Below are positions 1 through 6,209 of a DNA stretch of 24,299 bases, in pieces. A program made the position numbers and the translations under genes. Position 1 is the stretch's first letter; each line of letters starts with the position of its first letter. Below the pieces are notes generated by a model. That model searched no databases. It saw only the letters and a program-made list of their open reading frames with translations, and was not told the DNA's origin. The DNA is from Flavobacterium psychrophilum (GTDB lineage: Bacteria; Bacteroidota; Bacteroidia; Flavobacteriales; Flavobacteriaceae): assembly GCA_945872245.1 (NCBI GenBank), contig CAMBZB010000033.1, positions 1-24,299 on the forward strand. The letters are read 5' to 3'.

Positions 1-1
1 A

Positions 2-337
2 GTTTGGATAGAAGCTAGAAAACTAGTCAATTTATTGTACGATTCATCTAAATTATTCCCAAAAGAGGAACTATTTGGTTTGACAAATCAAATGCGAAGA
101 GCTGTTATTTCAATACCTTCTAACATTGCGGAAGGCTGTGGTCGTCAAACGTCTAAAGATACATTGCATTTTTTGCATATTTCAAGAGGCTCTTTATATG
201 AATTAGAAACTCAATATTATTTGGCTTTGGATCAAAAATATATTGATGTTAATAGTTTTAATGTTGCTTTTGAACAGATTCAAATTTGCAAAAAATTAAT
301 AAATGGGTTTATAAACTATTATAAAAATAAAATTTAG
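2..337 (+). CDS. Four-helix-bundle protein (S23/IVP family), 5' end outside window
   Basis: The frame is open from the left edge (VWIEARKLVNLLYDSSKLFP), so the start codon lies before base 1; the TTG at 35 is an internal Leu codon and not the start. The visible 111 residues carry the hallmarks of the small four-helix-bundle family (also called S23 or 23S rRNA intervening-sequence protein): VWxEARKLV, LTNQMRRAVISIPSNIAEG, then SRGSLYELETQ. Family members are about 115-125 residues, so roughly 8-12 residues are missing. Members occur inside 23S rRNA insertions or, as here, as stand-alone genes in Bacteroidota. The biochemical role is unknown; the fold is a pentameric helical bundle in solved relatives. 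Family assignment is firm, function is not. Confidence 0.85.
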   Translation, partial: VWIEARKLVNLLYDSSKLFPKEELFGLTNQMRRAVISIPSNIAEGCGRQTSKDTLHFLHISRGSLYELETQYYLALDQKYIDVNSFNVAFEQIQICKKLINGFINYYKNKI

Positions 338-410
338 TTAGTGGCAAATAGTTGTTGGTTATAGAATTAGAACCATCAACGATCAACCATCAACCGTCAA
401 CTCTAATAAA
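338..410. repeat. Intergenic microrepeat of CATCAACC units
   Basis: The gap before metF carries near-tandem copies of a short ATCAACC-type unit (about 371-402: aaccatcaac, gatcaaccat, caaccgtcaa). Such imperfect short repeats between genes recur elsewhere in this window. I see no promoter motif matching TAnnTTTG here. Confidence 0.4.
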
Positions 411-1364
411 ATGAAAGTAACACAACATATAGAAGACGCCAAAGGAAAACCCTTATTTTCTTTTGAAATTGTTCCGCCTCAGAAAGGGAGTAATATTAAA
501 GATTTGTATGCGAATATTGATCCTTTGATGGAATTCAAACCCCCATTTATCGATGTAACTACTTCAAGAGAAGAATATGTTTATATTGAAAAAGATGGAC
601 TTTTTGATCGTCGCATTACGCGTATGCGTCCAGGAACTGTTGGAATTTGTGCCTCTATCCAACACAAATATGGTGTAGATGCCATTCCTCATGTTTTGTG
701 TGGGGGATTTACCAAAGAAGAAACGGAATATGTATTAGTAGACTGTCATTATTTAGGAATAGACAATTTGGTGGCCCTTCGTGGCGACCCCATGAAAGGG
801 GAGAAATATTTCGAACCTACCAAAGGCGGTCATGCTTATGCTGTAGATTTGGTCAAACAAATCAAAGCCATAAATGCAGGACAGTTTTTGCACGATACTT
901 TGCCGATGCAAAATGCACCCGATTTTTGTGTAGGTGTGGCTGGCTATCCCGAAAAACACATTGAAGCGCCAAGCTTGGAAGCCGATTTAAAAAGACTAAA
1001 AGAAAAAGTAGATGCCGGAGCCGATTATATTGTGACCCAAATGTTTTTTGATAACCAACGTTATTTCAAATTTGTTGAAGCTGCTCGTGCAATAGGAATT
1101 AGGGTGCCAATTATACCCGGAATAAAACCCGTAGCCGTAAAACGTCATTTGCAATTATTACCACAAGTTTTTTGGTTGGATATGCCAGAATCCTTAATTA
1201 AATCTATCGAACAAGCCAAAGACAATGCGGCTGTTCGTCAAATAGGAGTTGAGTTTGCAGTACAACAATCCAAAGAATTAATCGAATTTGGTGTGCCTTG
1301 TGTGCATTATTACTCCATGGGAAAATCAGATAATATTCACCAAATAGCGAGTCAAGTTTTTTAA
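411..1364 (+). CDS. metF: Methylenetetrahydrofolate reductase
   Basis: Reduces 5,10-methylene-THF to 5-methyl-THF with an FAD cofactor, supplying the methyl group for methionine synthesis in the cytoplasm. The 317-residue product matches the family length in Bacteroidota. The N-terminal FSFEIVPPQ (residues 16-24) holds the conserved catalytic Glu, and NLVALRGDP (about 119-127) holds the Asp that contacts folate and FAD. GADYIVTQMFFD and VPIIPGIKP are further conserved barrel strands. The start at 411 gives the usual short N-terminus before the first strand. The gene appears monocistronic: a strong hairpin terminator follows 27 nt after the stop. Confidence 0.95.
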   Translation: MKVTQHIEDAKGKPLFSFEIVPPQKGSNIKDLYANIDPLMEFKPPFIDVTTSREEYVYIEKDGLFDRRITRMRPGTVGICASIQHKYGVDAIPHVLCGGFTKEETEYVLVDCHYLGIDNLVALRGDPMKGEKYFEPTKGGHAYAVDLVKQIKAINAGQFLHDTLPMQNAPDFCVGVAGYPEKHIEAPSLEADLKRLKEKVDAGADYIVTQMFFDNQRYFKFVEAARAIGIRVPIIPGIKPVAVKRHLQLLPQVFWLDMPESLIKSIEQAKDNAAVRQIGVEFAVQQSKELIEFGVPCVHYYSMGKSDNIHQIASQVF

Positions 1365-1390
1365 GGATCTAAAATAGTTCTGTTTTAATT

Positions 1391-1428
1391 AAGCCTCACA
1401 GATTTTTAAAATTTGTGAGGCTTTTATT
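1391..1428 (+). terminator. Rho-independent terminator of metF
   Basis: A perfect 10-bp stem (aagcctcaca at 1391-1400, tgtgaggctt at 1414-1423) can be lengthened inward with A-T pairs, and is followed by a T-rich tail (ttttattta). It lies just after metF. Confidence 0.85.
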
Positions 1429-1577
1429 TATTCCTCCTTCTTACAATTTTTTTCTTTACGTATTGTCAAATGTAAATTTTCACCCCGATTAAGGGACTTT
1501 ATCTTTTTTTTTGGTGTATCTTTATGTGAATCAAATGGTTATTTTTCAGGGAGTCATCCATCTTAAAATTAAAATAA

Positions 1578-1952
1578 ATGAAAAATAAAGCAAAATGGAC
1601 TCGCATTATCTATATTGTTGGAGTTATTGCATTGATAATTGGCGCCATCGATCCCTTGGAAGGATCAGTTGTAATAATAGCCGGAAGTGCGCTTCTTGCC
1701 TTATCCGCTTACGCAACGAGTGACAGACATACCAAAATTTTCACGACATCACTGATAATGATAGTGATTGGAGTGGCTTTTCTGTTCTATTTCTCATCAC
1801 TTGGTGGATTTGGCGGAACGTCAACATTATCTTGGTGGTGGGGTTTATTGATACTTCCATTTCCGATCGGATGGCTAACAATCATCATAGTGTTAATTAG
1901 GAGAGTTATTGAAAATAAAAAACTCAAAAAAGCAAACAAACAAATCGTTTAA
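1578..1952 (+). CDS. Small multi-pass membrane protein, function unknown
   Basis: A 124-residue protein with about four hydrophobic segments: residues 9-24 (IIYIVGVIALIIGAID), 28-46, 57-73 and 86-107. There is a glycine-rich loop (GGFGG) near residue 76 and a lysine-rich C-terminal tail (RRVIENKKLKKANK) that should stay in the cytoplasm by the positive-inside rule. I recognise no catalytic motif and no family name. A TATCTTTA (1517-1524), one base from the Bacteroidota -7 consensus, lies about 55 nt upstream and could be its promoter. It is convergent with gldA and separated from metF by a terminator, so it is probably transcribed alone. Confidence 0.6.
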   Translation: MKNKAKWTRIIYIVGVIALIIGAIDPLEGSVVIIAGSALLALSAYATSDRHTKIFTTSLIMIVIGVAFLFYFSSLGGFGGTSTLSWWWGLLILPFPIGWLTIIIVLIRRVIENKKLKKANKQIV

Positions 1953-1998
1953 CCATAGAAATTTACGTAGATAATTTTTTTTAATCTGCTCCTAAAAC

Positions 1999-2037
1999 TT
2001 TCGGGACTGTATACTATTTTTTAGTAATCTCCCGAAA
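1999..2037. terminator. Candidate bidirectional terminator shared by 1578-1952 and gldA
   Basis: The inverted repeat tttcggga (1999-2006) / tcccgaaa (2030-2037) encloses a second short stem (tacta 2012-2016 / tagta 2022-2026). It includes the last codons and stop of gldA. The minus-strand tail is gtttta, which is short, so termination strength is uncertain. Its position between convergent genes supports the role. Confidence 0.45.
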
Positions 2038-2913
2038 AACCGCTTCCAAGTTTTTATTCTTCTGGTTGAGTTGTAGCGTTTTTAGACCATTGGCATTGGC
2101 AAAATCAAAAACTGCGGGACGCATATCTTTATCCGCGTTGAAAGTCAATTCCCATATCATGTCGTGGGTGTTCTTGAAGGAAGTCAGATTTTCTATTTTG
2201 GCAATCAATTGCTCTTCGACTTTATAGTCAAATTCCACTTCGATAACTTGCTCCTTTTCAGTAGAAATTAAGTTGTCCAGTTTTTTGTCGGCAACAATTT
2301 TTCCGTTATTGATGATAATGACACGGTCGCAAATCGCTTCCACTTCCTGCATAATATGTGTCGAAAGGAAAACGGTTTTGTCTTTCCCCACGTTTTTGAT
2401 CACGTTTCTAATTTCAACCAATTGGTTGGGGTCTAAACCTGTTGTTGGTTCGTCCAGAATCAAAACATCGGGATTGTGCAATAGAGCATTTGCAAGTCCT
2501 ACGCGCTGGCGAAAACCTTTGGACAATTGCCCTATTTTCTTATGACTTTCAGCGGATAAGCCAGTCAATTGAACCACTTCCTCGATTCGGGATTTGGGAA
2601 CTTTATAAACATCGGCATTGAAAGCCAAATATTCCTTTACGTACAAATCCAAGTATAACGGATTGTGTTCTGGCAAATAGCCAATAGATTGTTGCACGGC
2701 TCTGGCTTGCGAGTTGACATCAAATCCATTTACGGATGCTGAACCTTCATCTGCAGCAATATAGGTGGTCAATATTTTCATCAAAGTGGATTTTCCGGCG
2801 CCATTTGGGCCTAGAAAACCAACGATTTCCCCTTTTTTGATAGAAAACGAAATGTTTTCTAGTGCTTTTTGAGCACCATAACTTTTCGATATGTTGTTTA
2901 CTTCTATTGACAT
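2014..2913 (-). CDS. gldA: Gliding-motility ABC transporter ATP-binding protein GldA
   Basis: ATPase subunit that in Flavobacterium johnsoniae works with the membrane proteins GldF and GldG and was found through non-gliding mutants. The 299-residue product has a complete nucleotide-binding domain: Walker A GPNGAGKST (35-43), signature LSKGFRQ (130-136), Walker B LILDEP (151-156), D-loop GLD (159-161) and H-loop His186 in STHIMQE. The segment GYLPEHNPLYLDLYVKEYLA (78-97) and the C-terminal LKTLQLNQKNKNLEAVFREI are, from memory, close to F. johnsoniae GldA and set it apart from a generic drug exporter. It is alone here, with no gldF or gldG beside it, which is usual for the genus. The ATG at 2913 is close behind a TACTTTTG promoter element. 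Confidence 0.9.
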   Translation of the reverse strand: MSIEVNNISKSYGAQKALENISFSIKKGEIVGFLGPNGAGKSTLMKILTTYIAADEGSASVNGFDVNSQARAVQQSIGYLPEHNPLYLDLYVKEYLAFNADVYKVPKSRIEEVVQLTGLSAESHKKIGQLSKGFRQRVGLANALLHNPDVLILDEPTTGLDPNQLVEIRNVIKNVGKDKTVFLSTHIMQEVEAICDRVIIINNGKIVADKKLDNLISTEKEQVIEVEFDYKVEEQLIAKIENLTSFKNTHDMIWELTFNADKDMRPAVFDFANANGLKTLQLNQKNKNLEAVFREITKK

Positions 2914-2929
2914 CGCTTTTTATTTGTTG

Positions 2930-2937
2930 CAAAAGTA
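2930..2937 (-). promoter_or_regulatory. gldA promoter, -7 element
   Basis: Read on the minus strand this is TACTTTTG, a full match to the Bacteroidota -7 consensus TAnnTTTG, 16 nt before the gldA start codon. No clear TTTG is seen at the -33 position. The predicted 5' leader is only about 10 nt. Confidence 0.65.
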
Positions 2938-3092
2938 AACAGAAAATGGCTCGATTTATTGTTTTGTGGATTTTAGGCCACTATTTATCTTTCAAAGAAT
3001 AAATCAAATACCATTTTTATCCTATTTATTAGCTCAAAAAAACCATATTTGGCAAGGAATCCTTTTTTTGTTTGATAAATAGGTCGTTTTTT

Positions 3093-3123
3093 TTTGGTTA
3101 ACTGAAAATTATTTATACATTCG
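3093..3123 (+). promoter_or_regulatory. Promoter of the aromatic amino acid operon
   Basis: TTTG (3093-3096), a 19-nt spacer and TACATTCG (3116-3123) fit the Bacteroidota promoter TTTG-N19-TAnnTTTG with one mismatch in the -7 element. Transcription should start near 3127-3130, only a few bases before the leader-peptide ATG at 3134. Confidence 0.65.
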
Positions 3124-3133
3124 CAAAGAATTT

Positions 3134-3208
3134 ATGAAACACAATATTAAAATGTCCAATAACCGTTTTTATTTTAGCAACACTTATTATTTCTTTTTTA
3201 GGAAGTAA
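3134..3208 (+). CDS. Phe/Tyr-rich attenuator leader peptide
   Basis: A 24-codon reading frame with an ATG at 3134 and TAA at 3206-3208. Codons 12-22 carry the control cluster: RFYFSNTYYFFF spans residues 11-22 and has five Phe and three Tyr out of twelve. It lies between a good promoter and a terminator hairpin that precedes pheA. Its stop codon falls just at the start of the antiterminator strand (3208), which is where a terminating ribosome would block it. A second in-frame ATG at 3152 (residue 7) is an alternative start that would leave a longer 5' leader. The role is inferred by analogy with leader peptides such as E. coli PheL; there is no sequence homology to claim. Composition, placement and the competing hairpins together make chance unlikely. 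Confidence 0.8.
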   Translation: MKHNIKMSNNRFYFSNTYYFFFRK

Positions 3209-3264
3209 GGATTGTCTATGGTTATTTGAAATGAAAGAAACAAATAAAACTAATATACAATCCT
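3208..3264 (+). promoter_or_regulatory. Antiterminator stem competing with the pheA terminator
   Basis: aggattgt (3208-3215) is exactly complementary to acaatcct (3257-3264). After one mismatch (3216/3256) three more pairs follow (3217-3219 with 3253-3255). The 3' strand of this pairing takes six of the eight bases of the terminator's 5' arm (3259-3266), so the two structures exclude each other. A possible protector stem, aataacc (3158-3164) with ggttatt (3220-3226), would bring the leader's early codons against the region next to the antiterminator strand. Confidence 0.7.
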
Positions 3265-3287
3265 GATGAAAATCAGGATTTTTTTTT
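3259..3287 (+). terminator. Attenuator terminator before pheA
   Basis: Perfect 8-bp stem aatcctga (3259-3266) / tcaggatt (3273-3280), loop tgaaaa, then an unbroken T run to 3287. It ends 6 nt before the pheA ATG, with no gene end in front of it to terminate, so a regulatory role is the natural reading. Confidence 0.85.
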
Positions 3288-3293
3288 GAGTAG

Positions 3294-4121
3294 ATGAGAA
3301 CAAAAATTGCAATACAAGGCATTAAAGGCTCTTTCCATCATCAGGTGGTGCAGGAATACTTCGGTCAGGATGTTGCCTTAGATGAATGCTTGTCGTTTGA
3401 GGAATTGGTAGACAGCTTGTTGTCCGGAAAATCGGATCAAGCAGTTATGGCCATCGAGAATTCTATTGCAGGACCCATTATCCCGAATTATGCCTTGATT
3501 GACAAGAATAATTTACACATTGTAGGCGAACATTATTTGGACATTCATCAAAATTTAATGGCTTTGAAAGGCCAAAAAATCGAGGATATTCTTGAAGTGC
3601 ATTCCCATCCGATGGCGTTGTTGCAATGTATGGAATTCTTGAAAAAATATCCAAATATTAAAATAGTTGAAGATAAAGATACCGCCGAAACAGCTAGGCG
3701 AATTCATGAAAATCAATTGAAAGGGATCGCTGCCATTGCCAGTAAAACGGCAGCCAATATGTATGATTTGGAAATTTTGGCTCCGGAAATTCAGACGATA
3801 AATAATAATATGACGCGTTTTGTCATTATCAATAAAAAAGAAAATTTTGTTGATCAAAACGAAATTAACCGTGCTTCCATCAAATTCGAATTGGATCACA
3901 AACGGGGAAGTTTAGCGGCAGTTCTCAATGTGATGAGCGATTGCAAGTTGAATTTAACGAAGATTCAATCCTTGCCGAAAATTGAAACGCCTTGGAAATA
4001 TTCGTTTTTTGTGGACGTTACTTTCGAAAAATATGAAGATTATGCGAAAGCAAAAGCGTTAATGACTATTATGGCGGAATACTTTAAAGTATTAGGCGAA
4101 TATAAAAATACAAAACCATGA
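3294..4121 (+). CDS. pheA: Prephenate dehydratase with C-terminal ACT domain
   Basis: Converts prephenate to phenylpyruvate, the committed step to Phe. The 275 residues split into a catalytic part (about 1-180) and an ACT regulatory domain (about 194-265). IQGIKGSFHHQ (7-17) opens the first lobe, AIENSIAGPI (53-62) is a conserved motif, and TRF (174-176) holds the catalytic Thr. In the ACT domain the usual Phe-binding motifs GALV and ESRP read GSLA (205-208) and QSLP (225-228), so feedback binding may differ. It is a mono-functional dehydratase: chorismate mutase is supplied by the DAHP synthase fusion at 6210. The stop overlaps the next start by 4 nt (ATGA), which indicates translational coupling. 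Expression should depend on the attenuator immediately upstream. Confidence 0.93.
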   Translation: MRTKIAIQGIKGSFHHQVVQEYFGQDVALDECLSFEELVDSLLSGKSDQAVMAIENSIAGPIIPNYALIDKNNLHIVGEHYLDIHQNLMALKGQKIEDILEVHSHPMALLQCMEFLKKYPNIKIVEDKDTAETARRIHENQLKGIAAIASKTAANMYDLEILAPEIQTINNNMTRFVIINKKENFVDQNEINRASIKFELDHKRGSLAAVLNVMSDCKLNLTKIQSLPKIETPWKYSFFVDVTFEKYEDYAKAKALMTIMAEYFKVLGEYKNTKP

Positions 4122-5263
4122 TTAATACGGCGAAACGTCTGGATATAATTGAAGAATACTATTTCTCCTCAAAACTGAGAGAAGTAAGGCAACTGGCTTC
4201 TGAAGGGAAACCCATTATCAATATGGGAATTGGAAGTCCGGATTTGAAGCCTTCACAAGCAGTTATTGACGCAGTGGTTTTGGCAATGCAGGATGAAAAT
4301 GCGCACCAATATCAGAGTTACCAAGGATTACCAGAATTGAGAAAAGGAATGGCCGATTTCTATCAAAATAATTTCGGAGTTGCCTTAAATTCGAATACGG
4401 AAATTTTGCCTTTGATGGGTTCCAAAGAAGGAATTATGCATATTTCACTGGCTTTTTTGAATGAAGGCGATGAAGTTTTGATTCCGAATCCAGGGTATCC
4501 AACGTATACTTCGGTGACAAATTTAGTAGGAGCCATTCCGGTTTATTACGATTTAAAAGAATCGAATAACTGGGAACCCGATTTTGAAGCTTTGGAAAAA
4601 TTGGATTTATCAAAAGTCAAGATCATGTGGATTGGTTATCCACACATGCCCACAGGGGCGAGAGGAAGTTTGGAATTGTTCGAAAAGTTAGTTGCTTTTG
4701 CCCAAAAAAATAACATATTGCTGGTCAATGACAATCCGTATAGTTTTGTCTTGAACGACAATCCGATGAGCTTGTTGCAGGTTGAAGGCGCAAAAGAAGT
4801 AGCATTGGAATTGAATTCCTTATCCAAAACCTTCAATATGGCGGGTTGGCGAGTAGGAATGGTTTTAGGAAATGCGGCTTGTATCGATGCAGTTTTGAAA
4901 GTAAAAAGTAATATGGACAGTGGAATGTTTTTTGGAATCCAAAAAGGAGCGATTGAAGCCTTGAAAAGCGACAATGCTTGGTTCGATTCGATGAATGCTG
5001 TTTATGAGAAAAGAAGAGTATTGACAGAACAACTGGCCGAGAAACTAGGTTGTAAAGTATACAAAGAAGGGGTTGGATTGTTTGTTTGGGCTAAATTGCC
5101 AGACGGAATCACATCGGCGGAAAAGTTTATCGATTCTATATTATACGAAAAATCGATTTTCATAACGCCAGGAACAATTTTTGGTTCCAATGGAGAAGGG
5201 TATATTCGGTTTGCATTGTGCGTAAAAGAGGAAAAAGTGCAAGAAGCAATTGATAGATTTTAA
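4118..5263 (+). CDS. Class I/II pyridoxal-phosphate aminotransferase, probably aromatic
   Basis: A 381-residue fold-type I aminotransferase. Landmarks are IGSPDL (38-43), NPGYPTY (124-130), Asp205 and Tyr208 in NDNPYS, the PLP lysine Lys237 in SLSKTFNMAGWRVG, and the carboxylate-binding Arg364 in GYIRFA. The usual NPTG motif is MPTG (177-180), with Met in place of the Asn that normally contacts the PLP ring oxygen. It sits between pheA and tyrA, overlapping pheA by 4 nt and ending 3 nt before tyrA, so it most likely transaminates phenylpyruvate and 4-hydroxyphenylpyruvate, or prephenate itself. The exact substrate cannot be read from the sequence, so I give no gene symbol. Confidence 0.85.
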   Translation: MINTAKRLDIIEEYYFSSKLREVRQLASEGKPIINMGIGSPDLKPSQAVIDAVVLAMQDENAHQYQSYQGLPELRKGMADFYQNNFGVALNSNTEILPLMGSKEGIMHISLAFLNEGDEVLIPNPGYPTYTSVTNLVGAIPVYYDLKESNNWEPDFEALEKLDLSKVKIMWIGYPHMPTGARGSLELFEKLVAFAQKNNILLVNDNPYSFVLNDNPMSLLQVEGAKEVALELNSLSKTFNMAGWRVGMVLGNAACIDAVLKVKSNMDSGMFFGIQKGAIEALKSDNAWFDSMNAVYEKRRVLTEQLAEKLGCKVYKEGVGLFVWAKLPDGITSAEKFIDSILYEKSIFITPGTIFGSNGEGYIRFALCVKEEKVQEAIDRF

Positions 5264-5266
5264 CAA

Positions 5267-6118
5267 ATGAAAGTACACGTAGTAGGAATAGGATTAATAG
5301 GTGGTTCGATGGTATTGGACATCAAATCACAGCATCCAGAAGCGACTATTTATGGAATCGACAATAACGAAAGTCATTTGGCGGAAGCCATTGCTTTGGG
5401 TGTGGTTGATTCTGGGGCTACTTTTGAAGATTTAATTGATGCTGACTTTGTGATTGTCTCGGTTCCTGTTGATGTTGCGCTTTCTGTTTTGCCTAAAGTT
5501 TTGGATGCCATTGGAGAGAATACCATTGTTTTTGAAGTAGGTTCTACAAAAACGCCTATTTGCGAAGCAGTTGCGAATCACCCACGAAGAAGAAATTATA
5601 TTGCCACGCATCCAATAGCCGGAACCGAGTTTTCAGGGCCTTCAGCAGCTATAAAAGGATTGTTTCAAGGCAAAACCAACATCATTTGCGAAGTGGAAAA
5701 AACGACTTTCAAATTACAGGAAAAAGCATTGGAATTGTTCAAAAGTATGGGTATGAGAATCCGATACATGGATCCCAAATCGCACGATAAGCATATTGCT
5801 TATGTGTCACATTTATCGCACATTAGTGCGTTTATGCTAGGAAAAACAGTAATTGATAAGGAAAAAGACGAACAAGACATCTTTGATATGGCAGGTTCAG
5901 GATTTGAAAGTACGGTTCGTTTGGCCAAAAGTTCTCCCGCAATGTGGACGCCTATTTTCAAACAGAATAAAAAACAAGTCGTGAAAACTTTAGAAGAATA
6001 TATTTCGAATTTATCCAACTTCAAAGAGTTGTTGGAGAATGAAGATTATGATGCGATTTACAAGGAAATGCAAAGTGTGAATAAAATAAAAGAAATATTA
6101 AACGGAATGAAGAAGTAA
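5267..6118 (+). CDS. tyrA: Prephenate dehydrogenase
   Basis: Oxidatively decarboxylates prephenate to 4-hydroxyphenylpyruvate in the Tyr branch. The 283-residue protein opens with a Rossmann nucleotide-binding loop GIGLIGGS (7-14), and an acidic residue after the second strand (IDNN, Asp32) points to NAD rather than NADP. IATHPIAGTEFSGP (112-125) contains the conserved active-site His and Gly-Thr-Glu region, and YVSHLSH holds a second conserved His pair. There is no fused chorismate mutase and no evident C-terminal ACT domain, so allosteric control by Tyr through an ACT domain seems absent. It starts 3 nt after the aminotransferase stop, in the same operon. Confidence 0.92.
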   Translation: MKVHVVGIGLIGGSMVLDIKSQHPEATIYGIDNNESHLAEAIALGVVDSGATFEDLIDADFVIVSVPVDVALSVLPKVLDAIGENTIVFEVGSTKTPICEAVANHPRRRNYIATHPIAGTEFSGPSAAIKGLFQGKTNIICEVEKTTFKLQEKALELFKSMGMRIRYMDPKSHDKHIAYVSHLSHISAFMLGKTVIDKEKDEQDIFDMAGSGFESTVRLAKSSPAMWTPIFKQNKKQVVKTLEEYISNLSNFKELLENEDYDAIYKEMQSVNKIKEILNGMKK

Positions 6119-6165
6119 GCGGTGGTCAGTATTTAGTGATCAGTCGCGGTTTACAGTTAAAAAAA
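6119..6165 (+). repeat. TCAGT/TTTAGT-type intergenic microrepeat
   Basis: The gap after tyrA has the string gtggtcagtatttagtgatcagt, with the ATCAGT/GTCAGT unit repeated. A closely similar string is found after rsgA (about 9165-9195). The two copies share gtggtcagt, one base, then tttagt. No terminator is visible, so the DAHP synthase gene probably remains in the operon. Confidence 0.45.
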
Positions 6166-6209
6166 GAACAACACATTAAAAAAACAATAAAAAAGTAAAT
6201 TTAGAAAAG

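Noticed and set aside
35..37. TTG start of the first gene
   Set aside because: The same frame is open to the left edge and encodes the conserved VWIEARKLVN segment, so the gene is cut by the window rather than starting at 35.
3113..3322. Minus-strand open frame across the pheA leader
   Set aside because: It is the reverse of the attenuator region; its Lys/Ile-rich product has no recognisable motif and it would overlap a well-supported promoter, leader peptide and terminator.
6196..6203. TAAATTTA as a promoter for the DAHP synthase gene
   Set aside because: One mismatch in the -7 box, no -33 box and only 6 nt to the start codon; read-through from the operon is simpler.
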